Origin: Pandoraea horticolens
GTDB lineage: Bacteria; Pseudomonadota; Gammaproteobacteria; Burkholderiales; Burkholderiaceae
Length of the DNA: 64,000 nt
Direction: 5' to 3'
Assembly (NCBI RefSeq): GCF_902459555.1
Contig: NZ_CABPSM010000004.1
Span: forward strand, 124,001-188,000
Made by a program: the position numbers and the translations under genes. The notes under the pieces are model-generated. The model ran no database searches. It worked only from the letters and a program-made list of their open reading frames with translations, and had not been told where the DNA came from. Shown here in pieces: positions 1 to 9,861 of this stretch (its first letter is position 1; each line of letters begins with the position of its first letter).

Positions 1-1203
1 GCCGCGTTCGGCCAGCGCCACGTCGGCACCAATCATCTGCGCAATGGCGCCAGCCAGCTTCACCAGACGTTGCGTGCGCTCGAACTGCGAGCCCAGCTTG
101 TTGTGATAGACGACGTTCGCGAGCAGCGGCACGCGATCCGCGAGCGGTTTCTTCTTGTCCTGCTCGAAGAAGAATTTCGCATCCGCGAGACGCGGGCGAA
201 CCACACGCTCGTTACCCGTGATGATCTGCTCGGGGTGGGCGGTCTCGATATTGGAGACGATCAGGAAGCGGTTCGTCAGGCGGCCGCCCTCGGCGAGCGG
301 CTTGTCGGTCAGTGCGAAGTACTTCTGGTTCGTCTGCATCGTGAGAATCAGACATTCCTGCGGCACAGCCAGAAATTCCTTCTCGAAGTGGCAGGCGTAG
401 ACTGCGGGCCATTCGACAAGTGCGGTCACTTCATCGAGCAGCGCGTCGGGCATTACCACATGGTCGTTGCCTGCGGCCGCAAGCAGTTGCGTGCGAATCG
501 CGTCGCGGCGGCCCGTGAAGCTGGCCAGCACTTTGCCTTCGATTTCCAGTACTGCGGCGTAGCTGTCGGCATTGGCGATGGTGATTTCGCCCTTCGACAG
601 GAAGCGATGCCCCAGCGTCTTGTTGCCCGAGGACAGGCCGATGGCCGTGGCAGGCACGAGCGTGTCGCCGTGCAGGGCGATGAGGCCATGCACAGGGCGC
701 ACGAACTGCACCGTCTCGCCATCCGGGCGCTGGTAGCTCATGACCTTCGGAATCGGCAGCTTGCCGAGTGTTTCGTCGAGCGCGGCCTGCAATGCGTCGG
801 CCAGTCGGGCGCCCGCCGCAGTGTAGGTGTGGAAGAACGCTTCGGCCTTGCCGTCCATCGCGCGCTCGAGGCTGGCGACCGGCAGGTCGGCAAAGCCCAT
901 GGCGGTGAGTTTCTTCGCCAGTGGCGCGGTGGGGTTGCCGTTGGCGTCGAGGGCGACGGACACCGGCAGCACCTTGGCGCGGATGCTCGCGTCCGGGGCG
1001 CGCTCGAGCACATTCGAAATCGTGACGGCCAGACGGCGCGGCGTGGCGTACGGCGTGACCACGCTGGCGTCGGTGGTCAGGCCGCGCGTGCGCAGGCCAT
1101 TGGCAATGCCGTCGGCGAACGCGTCGCCCAGACGCGCCAGCGCCTTCGGCGGCAGTTCTTCGGTCAGCAGTTCGACCAGCAGGGTGCGTTGTGCGGTGCT
1201 CAT
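1..1203 (-). CDS. glyS: Glycyl-tRNA synthetase beta subunit (5' part; cut by window edge)
   Basis: Beta subunit of the alpha2-beta2 glycyl-tRNA synthetase, the cytoplasmic enzyme that charges tRNA-Gly. Only about 401 N-terminal residues of a protein normally near 690-700 residues lie here; the rest runs off the left edge. The start is the ATG read from 1203 down (protein begins [20 protein letters not shown]), typical of the family. The ATG overlaps the TGA of glyQ as ATGA, so the two subunits are translationally coupled. The frame stays open to the window end. The identification is firm; the C-terminal domain and stop cannot be seen. Confidence 0.95.
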   Translation of the reverse strand, partial: MSTAQRTLLVELLTEELPPKALARLGDAFADGIANGLRTRGLTTDASVVTPYATPRRLAVTISNVLERAPDASIRAKVLPVSVALDANGNPTAPLAKKLTAMGFADLPVASLERAMDGKAEAFFHTYTAAGARLADALQAALDETLGKLPIPKVMSYQRPDGETVQFVRPVHGLIALHGDTLVPATAIGLSSGNKTLGHRFLSKGEITIANADSYAAVLEIEGKVLASFTGRRDAIRTQLLAAAGNDHVVMPDALLDEVTALVEWPAVYACHFEKEFLAVPQECLILTMQTNQKYFALTDKPLAEGGRLTNRFLIVSNIETAHPEQIITGNERVVRPRLADAKFFFEQDKKKPLADRVPLLANVVYHNKLGSQFERTQRLVKLAGAIAQMIGADVALAERG

Positions 1204-2141
1204 CATGCGGCTTGCGTTTGGTTTTTGGCGGCAGGGGCGTTCAGCATCGGGAAGCCGAGCTTCTCGCGCGAAGCGTAGTAGGCCTGTGCGATCAGGCGCG
1301 ACAGCGCCCGGATACGGCCGATATACGCTGCACGTTCGGTCACCGAGATGGCGCCGCGCGCGTCGAGCAAGTTGAAGGTGTGCGCCGCCTTGAGAATCAT
1401 CTCGTAGGCCGGCAACGCCAGTTCGGCTTCGATGAGGCGCTTGGCCTCGCTCTCGTAGTTGTCGAAGAAGCCGAACAACATCGGCTGGTTCGACTGCTCG
1501 AAGTTGTAGGTCGACTGCTCGACTTCGTTCTGATGGAACACGTCGCCGTAGGTCAAGCGGCGCTTGACCGGGCCGTCAGCCGTCTGTTCTTCCCATTCCG
1601 TCCACACGAGGTCGTAGACGTTCTCGACCTGTTGCAGATACATGGCCAGACGCTCGATACCGTAGGTAATTTCGCCGAGCACCGGCTTGCAATCCAGACC
1701 GCCCACTTGCTGGAAGTAAGTGAACTGCGTCACCTCCATGCCGTTGAGCCACACCTCCCAGCCCAGACCCCAGGCGCCGAGCGTGGGGTTTTCCCAGTCG
1801 TCTTCCACGAAGCGCACGTCGTTTTCGGTCAGATCGAGACCGAGCGCGCGCAGCGAACCCAGGTACAGGTCGAGAATGTTCTCCGGCGCCGGCTTGAGCA
1901 CCACCTGATACTGGTAGTAATGCTGCATGCGGTTCGGATTCTCACCGTAACGGCCATCCTTGGGACGGCGCGACGGCTGCACATAGGCGGCGCGCCACGG
2001 CTCCGGGCCGATCGCGCGCAGGAACGTGGCAGTGTGCGAGGTACCGGCGCCGACCTCCATGTCGTAAGGCTGGAGCAACGCACAGCCTTGCTTGTCCCAG
2101 TAATCCTGCAATGTCAGGATGACTTGTTGAAAGGTAAGCAT
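1203..2141 (-). CDS. glyQ: Glycyl-tRNA synthetase alpha subunit
   Basis: Catalytic alpha subunit (312 residues) of the tetrameric glycyl-tRNA synthetase. The sequence begins [20 protein letters not shown] and contains [19 protein letters not shown] and [19 protein letters not shown], all hallmarks of bacterial GlyQ class II aminoacyl-tRNA synthetases. The frame is open 26 residues further upstream, but the internal ATG at 2141 matches the family start, so I use it. The stop overlaps the glyS start (ATGA). The pair lies downstream of lnt on the same strand with a 195-nt gap, so it probably has its own promoter. Confidence 0.97.
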   Translation of the reverse strand: MLTFQQVILTLQDYWDKQGCALLQPYDMEVGAGTSHTATFLRAIGPEPWRAAYVQPSRRPKDGRYGENPNRMQHYYQYQVVLKPAPENILDLYLGSLRALGLDLTENDVRFVEDDWENPTLGAWGLGWEVWLNGMEVTQFTYFQQVGGLDCKPVLGEITYGIERLAMYLQQVENVYDLVWTEWEEQTADGPVKRRLTYGDVFHQNEVEQSTYNFEQSNQPMLFGFFDNYESEAKRLIEAELALPAYEMILKAAHTFNLLDARGAISVTERAAYIGRIRALSRLIAQAYYASREKLGFPMLNAPAAKNQTQAA

Positions 2142-2286
2142 GATGAATTCGCGCGGACGAACAGGAAAAAATGCGGATTTTGCGCAGTTCGCTGGCCCGG
2201 CCGCGAGCGCGGCCAGCAAACTAAAACGTTGAATTTTAGCGGGAATTCGACCCGAATGGGGCGTCAGTGCCCATTGGGCGGTGCGA

Positions 2287-2310
2287 CAGGGGGATTTTGA
2301 CGTCCCCCTG
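2287..2310 (-). terminator. Possible hairpin after lnt (no T-tract)
   Basis: Seven-base inverted repeat CAGGGGG / CCCCCTG (2287-2293 and 2304-2310) just downstream of the lnt stop. No run of T follows on the minus strand, so it is at best a weak terminator or an RNA-stabilising hairpin between lnt and glyQ. Confidence 0.3.
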
Positions 2311-2336
2311 CGTCATTTCGACAGTGCCGGCGCGGC

Positions 2337-3902
2337 TCAGCGCGAGCGGCGTGTCATTGCCAGACCGAGGCCCAGCGCGACGAGTGCAAGCACCAGTGCA
2401 GGGACATTGCCGAAGCGAACATACGGTGTGAGGCCGGTGTAAGGCTGGACCTTACCCGTGAGCGCGCCCGTCGTCATCGCAGGCAGACGCCCCTGCACAT
2501 GACCTCGGGCATCGATGATCGCCGTCGTGCCGGTGTTCGTCGCCCGCAGCATCGGCCGCCCCGTCTCCAGCGTGCGCATGCGCGCGATCTGCAAGTGCTG
2601 GTCGAGGGCGATGGTGTCGCCGAACCAGGCGAGGTTCGTTGCGTTCGCGAGCACCGTGGCGGGCTCGGGCATGTTGCGCAGTGCCTGTGCGATTTCCTCG
2701 CCGAACAAGTCCTCGTAGCAGATGTCGAGCGCCACGCGCTGATCGCGAATCGCGAAGCCGCCCGGCGTGGCCGTGCCTCGCAGGAAGTCGCCCAAGGGAA
2801 TGTGCATCATGTCGACAAACCAGCGAAAGCCCCAGGGGACGAATTCGCCGAAAGGCACGAGATGATGCTTGTCGTAGCGATGCAGCGTCGGGTCGCGCGG
2901 CGTTACGCCGAACAGGCTGTTGGTCAGATCCGTCGGCCCCCGGTCGGTGAGGGTCGCGCCTACGGCACCGAGCACGACATGCGAGCCGGTGCGATCGGCA
3001 AACGCCCGGATCGGTCCGGCCACGTCGGGCGGAATGCCTTGGAGCAGCACCGGGAATGCCGTCTCCGGCGTGATGATGAGATCGGCCGGTGCGGCGACGA
3101 TCATGTCGCGATACAGCGCCATCGCGTGGTCGATCCCGGCGCGCTCGAATTTCATGTCCTGCGCGATATTGCCCTGCAGTAGCCGCACGGTGAGCGGTTT
3201 GCCCGAGGGCGTCGTCCAAGCGTGGCGGGCGAGCGCGCCACCCACGCCGAGCAGCGCCAACGTGCAAACCGCAGCCGCCAGACGCCGCATGGGCAGTATG
3301 GGCCGCGCCGTCACGGCGGCGGGCAGTACCGCGTGGGCGAGCCACGCGGCCGCCAGCGCCGCGAGGCCACCAATGCCGTAGACTCCGACGAGCGGCGCGA
3401 AGCCTGCCAGCGGCCCGTCGACGTGGGCGTAGCCGGGAGACAGCCACGGGAAGCCGGTGAACACGGTGCCGCGCAACCATTCCGCGAGCGTCCAGGCCCC
3501 CGCGAACGCCAGCGCACGCCATGGGCCGGCAGCCGTCACCCAACGGGAGACGGACGCCGCCAATGCAGGGTAGAGCGCGAGGTAGATCGAGAACAGCACG
3601 ACCGCCGCACCGGCCATGACGCCGGGCATGCCGCCGTAGGTGTGCATGCTGATGTAAAGCCACCAGATGCCCGATACGAACGACGCAACACCGAAGCAAG
3701 CGCCGAGCCAGAAGGCATCGCGACGCGAGGCGCTGCGCTCGACGAGCGCGAAGAGTCCCGCCATGGCGAGCAGTTGCAGCCACCAGACGTCGCGCGGTGC
3801 GAACGCCAGCGTTTGCGCAATACCGGCCAGACCGGCGAGCACACGGGCACGCCAGGCCGGCCACGTGCGCCGCTCGGGCGCGTGGACGGTCATTTCCTGC
3901 AT
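2337..3902 (-). CDS. lnt: Apolipoprotein N-acyltransferase
   Basis: Inner-membrane enzyme (521 residues) that adds the third acyl chain to the N-terminal cysteine of lipoproteins. The N-terminal half is a series of hydrophobic segments; the C-terminal half is the nitrilase-type periplasmic domain. The catalytic triad is visible as Glu in IITPETAFP, Lys in RYDKHHLVPFGEFVP and Cys in DICYEDLFGE. It sits 15 nt after corC, as in the E. coli ybeZ-ybeY-ybeX-lnt cluster, so it is almost certainly cotranscribed. A second in-frame ATG three codons in (MTVHAPE) could also be the start. Confidence 0.96.
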   Translation of the reverse strand: MQEMTVHAPERRTWPAWRARVLAGLAGIAQTLAFAPRDVWWLQLLAMAGLFALVERSASRRDAFWLGACFGVASFVSGIWWLYISMHTYGGMPGVMAGAAVVLFSIYLALYPALAASVSRWVTAAGPWRALAFAGAWTLAEWLRGTVFTGFPWLSPGYAHVDGPLAGFAPLVGVYGIGGLAALAAAWLAHAVLPAAVTARPILPMRRLAAAVCTLALLGVGGALARHAWTTPSGKPLTVRLLQGNIAQDMKFERAGIDHAMALYRDMIVAAPADLIITPETAFPVLLQGIPPDVAGPIRAFADRTGSHVVLGAVGATLTDRGPTDLTNSLFGVTPRDPTLHRYDKHHLVPFGEFVPWGFRWFVDMMHIPLGDFLRGTATPGGFAIRDQRVALDICYEDLFGEEIAQALRNMPEPATVLANATNLAWFGDTIALDQHLQIARMRTLETGRPMLRATNTGTTAIIDARGHVQGRLPAMTTGALTGKVQPYTGLTPYVRFGNVPALVLALVALGLGLAMTRRSR

Positions 3903-3917
3903 GGGTCGATGGAGTGG

Positions 3918-4793
3918 TTACTCGGGCTGAATGGCAGGCGCCGGCTCCACGCGCCGCAACAGCAGCATGTGGACCTGACGGCCGTCGGCGCGCATGACTT
4001 CGAACACGAGATTGCCGATGCGCATACGCTCACCGCGGCGCGGCACACGGCCGAACTGGTGCGTGATCATACCGCCGATCGTGTCGTTTTCAGCATCAAC
4101 GAACTGCGTGCCGAAGGCTTCGTTGAACTGCTCGATCTCGGTCAGCGCACGAATGCGATACGTCCCGTCGGGCGCGGCGATGATGTTGTCTTCTTCTTCA
4201 TCGAAGTCGTATTCGTCCTCGATGTCGCCGACGATTTGCTCGAGCACGTCTTCAATGGTGATGAGACCCGCCACGCCGCCGTATTCGTCCACGACGATGG
4301 CGATGTGATTGCGATTGACGCGGAAGTCGTGCAACAGCACGTTCAGGCGCTTCGACTCAGGAATGAACACGGCCGGGCGCAGCATGTCGCGCACGTCGAA
4401 ATCGTGATTTGCGTAGTAACGCAGCAGATCCTTCGCGAGCAGAATGCCGATGATGTTGTCGCGATTTCCCTCGAAGACGGGATAGCGCGAGTGAGCCTGT
4501 TCCAGCACGAACGGGACGAAGGCTTCGGGCGTCTGTTCGATGTTGATGGCGTCCATTTGCGCGCGCGGCACCATGATGTCGCGTGCACACAGATCGGCCA
4601 CCTGGAATACGCCCTCGATCATCGCCAGAGAGTCGGCGTCCATCAGGTTACGGGCGTGGGCGTCTTGCAGAATTTCGAGCAACTCTGCGCGCGACTCCGG
4701 CTCTGGGGAGATCAGATCGGTGAGGCGTTCGAGCAAAGAGCGAGGTTTATCAGGGTTTTTTCGACCGGGTCGACTGGGATAAGGGTCGTTCAT
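3918..4793 (-). CDS. corC: CorC/YbeX family CBS-domain protein
   Basis: 291-residue soluble protein of the CorC/HlyC family, linked to magnesium/cobalt efflux and, in the ybeX context, to ribosome and envelope homeostasis. It has two CBS domains in the middle (signatures IMVPRAQMDAI and VVDEYGGVAGLITIEDVLEQ), then an acidic linker (EYDFDEEEDN), then the CorC_HlyC C-terminal domain (IGGMITHQFGRVPRRGE). There is no membrane (DUF21) domain, as expected of CorC rather than YtfL/YoaE. It lies directly upstream of lnt and downstream of the ybeY and ChaC genes on the same strand. Confidence 0.93.
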   Translation of the reverse strand: MNDPYPSRPGRKNPDKPRSLLERLTDLISPEPESRAELLEILQDAHARNLMDADSLAMIEGVFQVADLCARDIMVPRAQMDAINIEQTPEAFVPFVLEQAHSRYPVFEGNRDNIIGILLAKDLLRYYANHDFDVRDMLRPAVFIPESKRLNVLLHDFRVNRNHIAIVVDEYGGVAGLITIEDVLEQIVGDIEDEYDFDEEEDNIIAAPDGTYRIRALTEIEQFNEAFGTQFVDAENDTIGGMITHQFGRVPRRGERMRIGNLVFEVMRADGRQVHMLLLRRVEPAPAIQPE

Positions 4794-4955
4794 GACGGCG
4801 CGTCCAAGTTGGGCGGACGCCGAGCTGTTACAGGAAACTCAAGGATACACCAGATGTGCGGCATCTCCGCGACAGGGCTGCGGCGTTTCGTCATTCAGTG
4901 TTCGCCGCCGGGCGATGCTGTGGATTTCAGCGCATGCCGGGCGTTCCAGCGCATT

Positions 4956-5642
4956 TCAGCGTGCACCGCAGCGGTGCAATACGGCTTCCAGCGCCGGGTC
5001 GGGCATACCGGCTTCGCGCAGCGCCTTGACCGTGCGCGTGACGTAATCCCGTGTCGTGCCGTAGCGTCCCTGTGCCTGATCGAAGACCTTGCGGATGATG
5101 TCGTCGGGCAGGCGGCCCGCGTAGCTTTTCACGTCGCGTCGCATGACGAACGCGAGGGCGGGGGCGGTGCGGCCATCGGCGAGCACGCAGTTGAGCCACG
5201 CGGGACGATACGAGCCCATCGCCATCTCGCGATACCAGAGCGTTTCGAGTTCGGTTCGCGCCTTGGCGGCCGAGAGTCTCAGCGCCACGCCCGCACACGA
5301 ACCGCCACGGTCGAGTGCGAGCACGAGCCCCGGTTGTTCAGGCGTGCCGCGATTCACGCGCGACCACAGATACAGCCCCCGGTGGTAGCCGTACACGCGT
5401 GCACGCTGGCTCTCCTCGACGGGCAGACCGGGGTTCCAGATGAGCGAGCCGTACGCGAAGATCCACAGATCCTGATGACCATCCCAGCCGGTCAGCACCG
5501 CGTCGAGCGACGATGAGAGTTCTTCCGGCGTCAGGTGTCGGCCCAACCCGATGTCGGGCGGATACGTGGTGCATCCCGGCCCGCTCGACATGCTGGCCGG
5601 TGGCGTCTCGGAGTCGGTCGGGCGATCGGGCATGCGGTCCAT
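4956..5642 (-). CDS. ChaC-like gamma-glutamylcyclotransferase
   Basis: About 228 residues. It contains the gamma-glutamylcyclotransferase signature FAYGSLIWNPG and the downstream Glu in LETLWYREM, where the family's catalytic acid sits. ChaC enzymes release 5-oxoproline from glutathione. The frame is open far upstream, but that part overlaps ybeY and is not protein-like; starts at 5642 (MDRMPDRP) or 5633 are the reasonable ones, and neither has a strong ribosome site. It begins 11 nt after ybeY, so it belongs to that transcription unit, an insertion relative to the E. coli ybeY-ybeX order. Confidence 0.85.
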   Translation of the reverse strand: MDRMPDRPTDSETPPASMSSGPGCTTYPPDIGLGRHLTPEELSSSLDAVLTGWDGHQDLWIFAYGSLIWNPGLPVEESQRARVYGYHRGLYLWSRVNRGTPEQPGLVLALDRGGSCAGVALRLSAAKARTELETLWYREMAMGSYRPAWLNCVLADGRTAPALAFVMRRDVKSYAGRLPDDIIRKVFDQAQGRYGTTRDYVTRTVKALREAGMPDPALEAVLHRCGAR

Positions 5643-5653
5643 ACGATGTGGGA

Positions 5654-6196
5654 TCAGGCGCGGCGCGGCTTTGCCGGCATCCTGATGTTGGCTGGGGTGG
5701 CGGGGGCGGACTTTTCCGACGCATAGGGGGCGGCGTAACCGAGACCGGTGAGGATCTCCGTCTCCAGACCTTCCATCTCCTGCGCCTCGTCGTCCGCTTC
5801 GTGGTCGTAACCCTGCGCGTGGAGCACGCCGTGCACGATCAGATGGGCGTAGTGCGCTTCGAGCGAAATCCCTTGCTCGGCCGCCTCGCGCTCGACAACC
5901 GGGCAGCACAGCACGATGTCGCCGGTCACCGGATCGCTTTCGTCTTGCGCGTAGGCAAACGTGAGCACGTTGGTGGCGTAGTCCTTGCCGCGATAGCCGC
6001 GATTGAGCGTCTGGCCTTCTTCGGCGCCGACGAAGCGCAGCGTCAGTTCGGCGTCGGCCAGCAGCGCAGCCTGCACCCAGCGGCGCACGGTGGTACGTGA
6101 GAGCAGCGCCTTGTGCGTGGCGAACGCCGGGCCGGCGACGAACTGGCTGTTCAACGTGAGCGCGTGGCGTGGCGAACGTGGGGCCCGCTCGCTCAT
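5654..6196 (-). CDS. ybeY: Endoribonuclease YbeY
   Basis: Single-strand-specific, zinc-dependent endoribonuclease involved in 16S rRNA maturation and 70S quality control; 180 residues. The metal-binding motif is intact as [21 protein letters not shown] (the three His of HxxxHxxGYDH). The start at 6196 ([10 protein letters not shown]) overlaps the phoH stop as ATGA, so it is translationally coupled to PhoH. The C-terminus carries a short extra tail ending PAKPRRA. Confidence 0.95.
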   Translation of the reverse strand: MSERAPRSPRHALTLNSQFVAGPAFATHKALLSRTTVRRWVQAALLADAELTLRFVGAEEGQTLNRGYRGKDYATNVLTFAYAQDESDPVTGDIVLCCPVVEREAAEQGISLEAHYAHLIVHGVLHAQGYDHEADDEAQEMEGLETEILTGLGYAAPYASEKSAPATPANIRMPAKPRRA

Positions 6197-7347
6197 GCCT
6201 TGCCTCGCGGCCCGTGGCCGTCGCGCCGTTCGCGCTCGGTCGATTCCGGCAGATCCAGCCCGGCTTCGGCGTGCTGCATATGGGCGTCGTACGCTTCGAC
6301 GATGCGTGCGACCAGCGGGTGACGCACCACGTCCACGCTGGTGAAGCAGGTCATGGCGATGCCGCGAACGTTTTTCAGGATCAGTTGCGCTTCCGTCAGG
6401 CCGCTCTTCTGACCGCGCGGCAGATCGACCTGCGTAGTGTCGCCGGTCACGACGGCCTTGCTGCCGAAACCGATACGCGTGAGGAACATCTTCATCTGTT
6501 CGGGCGTGGTGTTCTGCGCTTCGTCCAGGATGATGAACGCGTGATTGAGCGTTCGGCCGCGCATATACGCGAGCGGCGCGATTTCGATCATCTGCTTTTC
6601 GAAATACTTCTGCGTCTTGTCGAAGCCGAGCAGGTCGTAAAGCGCGTCGTAGAGCGGGCGCAGGTACGGATCGACCTTCTGTGCGAGATCGCCGGGCAGG
6701 AAGCCCAGACGCTCGCCCGCTTCCACGGCCGGACGCGTGAGCACGATGCGCTTGACGGCGTCGCGCTCGAGCGCGTCGACGGCGCACGCCACGGCCAGAT
6801 AGGTCTTGCCGGTACCGGCCGGGCCGATGCCGAACGTTACGTCGTGCGAGAGGATCTGTTTGAGGTAATCGCGCTGTGCCGGGGTGCGGCCGTGCAGGTC
6901 GCTACGGCGCGTGTGCAGCACGGGCGAGCCGTCTTCGGTCTCGCCGGCGGCAAACGGGTTGTCGTCGCCGTGACGCACAGTCGGCACGAGGCCCTGACGC
7001 GATTCCACCAGCCCCAACTGAATGTCGTCGACGGACAACGGTTCGGTGGCGCGGTTGTAGAAGCTCTCGAGGGCTTGGGTGGCGATCACGGCGCTCTTGC
7101 CGCGAACGGAGAAGCGATGGCCGCGCCGGGAAATCGAGACGTCGAGCGCCTGTTCGATCTGGCGCAGGTTTTCGTCTAACGGGCCGCAAAGGTTGGCCAA
7201 ACGGCGATTGTCGTCGCGCGGGGCGGTGAATTCTTGGGCGGGTGCTTTCAAGATCCGGTCGGGTGCCTGTTCAGGTCGTTCGATGGAGTCGCCGGGGGCA
7301 GGCTCGGGGATGCGGTGTGTGCGCCAGGGACTGCCGGGTCCGTTCAT
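6193..7347 (-). CDS. phoH: PhoH-like ATPase (YbeZ)
   Basis: 384-residue cytoplasmic P-loop ATPase of the PhoH family, partner of YbeY in RNA metabolism. Walker A GPAGTGKT is near residues 175-182 and Walker B is [16 protein letters not shown]. The N-terminal 45 residues are a low-complexity Pro/Glu-rich extension. It lies 15 nt downstream of miaB and its stop overlaps the ybeY start, giving the conserved miaB-phoH-ybeY order. Confidence 0.95.
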   Translation of the reverse strand: MNGPGSPWRTHRIPEPAPGDSIERPEQAPDRILKAPAQEFTAPRDDNRRLANLCGPLDENLRQIEQALDVSISRRGHRFSVRGKSAVIATQALESFYNRATEPLSVDDIQLGLVESRQGLVPTVRHGDDNPFAAGETEDGSPVLHTRRSDLHGRTPAQRDYLKQILSHDVTFGIGPAGTGKTYLAVACAVDALERDAVKRIVLTRPAVEAGERLGFLPGDLAQKVDPYLRPLYDALYDLLGFDKTQKYFEKQMIEIAPLAYMRGRTLNHAFIILDEAQNTTPEQMKMFLTRIGFGSKAVVTGDTTQVDLPRGQKSGLTEAQLILKNVRGIAMTCFTSVDVVRHPLVARIVEAYDAHMQHAEAGLDLPESTERERRDGHGPRGKA

Positions 7348-7362
7348 ATTCGCAAATTTCGC

Positions 7363-8706
7363 TCAGTGCGTGGTGACCAGTTCGCCACGCAACGAGTGCG
7401 GGTAGGCGAACGTGATCACGACCTCGGTCATCTGGCCGATCAGGCTGGCGCGTTGCGCCTCGGGCACGGGGAAGTTCACCACGCGGTTGTTCTCCGTGCG
7501 GCCTTGCAGTTCGTTAGGGTCCTTGCGCGAGACGCCTTCGACGAGAATGCGCTGACGCGAGCCAACCATGCTCTGGCTGATGCGCGCGGCGTTTTCCTCG
7601 ATCACGGCCTGCAAGTGTTGCAGACGGCGCAGCTTGACTTCGCGCGGCGTGTCGTCCGGCAGGTTGGCGGCCGGTGTGCCGGGGCGCGGGCTGTAGATGA
7701 ACGAGAAGCTCGTGTCGTAACCGATCTCGTGAATCATGGCCATCAACTTGTCGAAATCCTCTTCCGTCTCGCCGGGGAAACCGACGATGAAGTCCGACGA
7801 CATCGACATGTCGGGGCGAACCTGACGCAGGCGGCGGATGATCGACTTGTATTCCAGCACGGTATAGCCCCGCTTCATCGCGGAGAGCACGCGGTCGGCG
7901 CCGTGCTGCACGGGCAGGTGCAAATGACTCACCAGCTTGGGCACCTTGGCGTAGGTGTCGATCAGGCGCTGCGTGAATTCCTTCGGGTGGCTGGTCGTGT
8001 AGCGGATACGCTCGATGCCCGGCACTTCGGCCACGTATTCGATGAGCAACGCGAAGTCGGCGATTTCGCCGTCGGCCATCAGGCCGCGATAGGCGTTCAC
8101 GTTCTGGCCCAACAGCGTGATTTCGCGCACGCCTTGCTCAGCCAGACCGGCGATCTCGGTCAGCACGTCTTCAAACGGGCGCGACACTTCGTCGCCACGC
8201 GTGTAGGGCACCACACAGTAGCTGCAATATTTCGAGCAGCCTTCCATGATCGAGACGAACGCCGTAGCGCCCTCGACCTTGGCCGGCGGCAGGTGGTCGA
8301 ACTTTTCGATTTCCGGGAACGAGATGTCGACCTGCGAGCGGCCGGTGGCGCGACGCGCTTCGAGCATCTGCGGCAGGCGGTGCAGCGTTTGCGGGCCGAA
8401 CACTACGTCCACGTACGGGGCGCGCTGCACGATCGCGGCGCCTTCCTGGCTGGCGACGCAGCCGCCCACGCCGATCACCAGATCCGGCTTGATTTCCTTG
8501 AGCGCACGCATGCGGCCCAGATCCGAGAACACTTTTTCCTGCGCCTTTTCGCGCACGGAGCAAGTGTTGAACAGGATGACGTCGGCGTCTTCGGGGGAAT
8601 CGGTCTTTTCGAGACCTTCGGCTGCGCCGAGCACGTCCGCCATCTTGTCGGAGTCGTACTCGTTCATCTGACAGCCGAACGTCTTGATGTAAATCTTCTT
8701 TGCCAT
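7363..8706 (-). CDS. miaB: tRNA-2-methylthio-N6-dimethylallyladenosine synthase
   Basis: Radical-SAM methylthiotransferase (447 residues) that converts i6A37 to ms2i6A37 in tRNAs reading UNN codons. Two iron-sulfur clusters are supported: the N-terminal UPF0004 domain has Cys12, Cys49 and Cys83, and the radical-SAM CxxxCxxC motif is [10 protein letters not shown] (Cys157, 161, 164). A C-terminal TRAM domain follows ([13 protein letters not shown]...[11 protein letters not shown]). It is the first gene of the miaB-phoH-ybeY unit. No strong ribosome-binding site is seen before the ATG at 8706. Confidence 0.97.
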   Translation of the reverse strand: MAKKIYIKTFGCQMNEYDSDKMADVLGAAEGLEKTDSPEDADVILFNTCSVREKAQEKVFSDLGRMRALKEIKPDLVIGVGGCVASQEGAAIVQRAPYVDVVFGPQTLHRLPQMLEARRATGRSQVDISFPEIEKFDHLPPAKVEGATAFVSIMEGCSKYCSYCVVPYTRGDEVSRPFEDVLTEIAGLAEQGVREITLLGQNVNAYRGLMADGEIADFALLIEYVAEVPGIERIRYTTSHPKEFTQRLIDTYAKVPKLVSHLHLPVQHGADRVLSAMKRGYTVLEYKSIIRRLRQVRPDMSMSSDFIVGFPGETEEDFDKLMAMIHEIGYDTSFSFIYSPRPGTPAANLPDDTPREVKLRRLQHLQAVIEENAARISQSMVGSRQRILVEGVSRKDPNELQGRTENNRVVNFPVPEAQRASLIGQMTEVVITFAYPHSLRGELVTTH

Positions 8707-8805
8707 TGAGTGTGCGCCGTTCGCAGTGGTTAACCTGGGGGCGTCCGTATTGGATGTTTCAGGGGTTCAGTCTTGCCGGGCCGCGAGAGAAATGCGGTGC
8801 TCCAA

Positions 8806-8829
8806 ACGCAAAAGCCGGCGTGGCCGGCC
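8806..8829 (-). terminator. Rho-independent terminator, minus strand
   Basis: Read on the minus strand: GCCGGC-CAC-GCCGGC followed by TTTTGCGTTT. It lies 77 nt beyond the znuA stop and 100 nt before the miaB start. It most simply ends the metal-uptake operon, but it also lies downstream of a TATAAT-like element at 8870-8875 on the same strand. Confidence 0.7.
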
Positions 8830-8860
8830 TGTCCGGACCTCCTTGGCGGGGCCGGTGTGT

Positions 8861-8886
8861 GGTGCACGCATTATACCGCGTGCACC
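8861..8886 (-). promoter_or_regulatory. Perfect 9-bp inverted repeat with a TATAAT box in its loop
   Basis: GGTGCACGC (8861-8869) and GCGTGCACC (8878-8886) are perfectly complementary around an 8-nt loop. On the minus strand the loop gives GGTATAAT, a consensus -10 hexamer at 8875-8870. This could be the miaB promoter overlapped by an operator, or simply an RNA hairpin at the end of the znuA message. No convincing -35 is visible at 16-18 nt. Confidence 0.45.
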
Positions 8887-8905
8887 GCGGGGGAGCGCAG
8901 CGAGA

Positions 8906-9850
8906 CTAGCGGTTGTCCTTCATCGCGGCGGCCACCGCGCGGATGTTGTGCTGGAACAACTGGAGGTAGGTCGTGGCTTCCGGATTCTGCGACAGGGCGT
9001 CGGAGTAGAGTTTGCCGTCGACAGTCACCTTGGCATCCTTGGCGATACGCTGGACCAGACGCGGATTGGAGATGTTCTCCATGAAGACCGCCTTGATGCC
9101 CGTGCGGCGGATCACGCGGATCAGGTTCGCCACATCCTTGGCGCTGGCTTCGCTTTCCGTCGACACGCCCTCCGGGGCGAGGAACTTGATGCCGAAGCGC
9201 TGGCCGAGATAGCCGAATGCATCATGCGAGGTCAGCACCACGCGGCGCGCGGGCGGAATCGGCGCGAGTTGCTTGTTCGCCCAGATAATCAGGTCGTCGA
9301 GCGCGCCCTGATAGTTCTTGGCACGTTCCGCATAGTAGGTGCTGCCCGCCGGATCGGCCTGCGACAGGGCGGCCGCGATATTGACGACCATCGCCTTCAC
9401 GCGCTCAGGGTCCTGGAACATGTGCGGATCGGTCACGGTCTTGCCGTCGTCGACCATGGTGCGGGGCTTGAGGCCCTTCGTGACGGTAACGAGCGTGCCG
9501 GGATAGTGGCTCGATTTCATCAGGCGGGGCAGCCAGCCCTCGAAGCCCAGGCCATTCACGAAGAAGAGTTTGGTGCCGGAGATCTTGGCGACGTCGGCCG
9601 GGGTCGGCTCATAGACGTGCGTGTCCTGATCGGGGCCGACGAGTGTGGTGACGTCGACCCGGTCGCCGCCGACCACCTTCACGATGTCGGCCAGGATGCT
9701 GAAGCTCGCGCCGACGGGCAGGCGCGTGTCCTGCGCGCGTGCCGGACCGGCAAGCGCCAGCGTCAGGGCGAACATTGTGGCGAGAAGCCCTGCGCCAAAC
9801 CACGATTTGCCGCCCGACGCGTTGCTGTCCCACTTACCCAATCCGAACAT
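8906..9850 (-). CDS. Metal ABC transporter substrate-binding protein (ZnuA/MntA-type)
   Basis: Periplasmic solute-binding protein of the SBP_bac_9 family, 314 residues. A signal peptide with a hydrophobic core (LLATMFALTLALAG) ends at about ARAQD. Metal ligands expected in the family are present: His78 (DTHVYEP), His143 (DPHMFQDP), a Glu in APEGVSTESEAS and an Asp near the C-terminus (KLYSDALS). The His-rich loop of classical ZnuA is absent, so manganese or iron is as possible as zinc. It is the last gene of the operon, 11 nt after the permease. The gene symbol is left blank because the metal is not settled. Confidence 0.88.
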   Translation of the reverse strand: MFGLGKWDSNASGGKSWFGAGLLATMFALTLALAGPARAQDTRLPVGASFSILADIVKVVGGDRVDVTTLVGPDQDTHVYEPTPADVAKISGTKLFFVNGLGFEGWLPRLMKSSHYPGTLVTVTKGLKPRTMVDDGKTVTDPHMFQDPERVKAMVVNIAAALSQADPAGSTYYAERAKNYQGALDDLIIWANKQLAPIPPARRVVLTSHDAFGYLGQRFGIKFLAPEGVSTESEASAKDVANLIRVIRRTGIKAVFMENISNPRLVQRIAKDAKVTVDGKLYSDALSQNPEATTYLQLFQHNIRAVAAAMKDNR

Positions 9851-9861
9851 GTTTTCCTCTC

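Noticed and set aside
3222-5516. Very long plus-strand open frame (764 codons) across lnt, corC and the ChaC-like gene
   Set aside because: Antisense to three well-identified genes and rich in Arg, His and Gln as expected of a GC-rich shadow frame.
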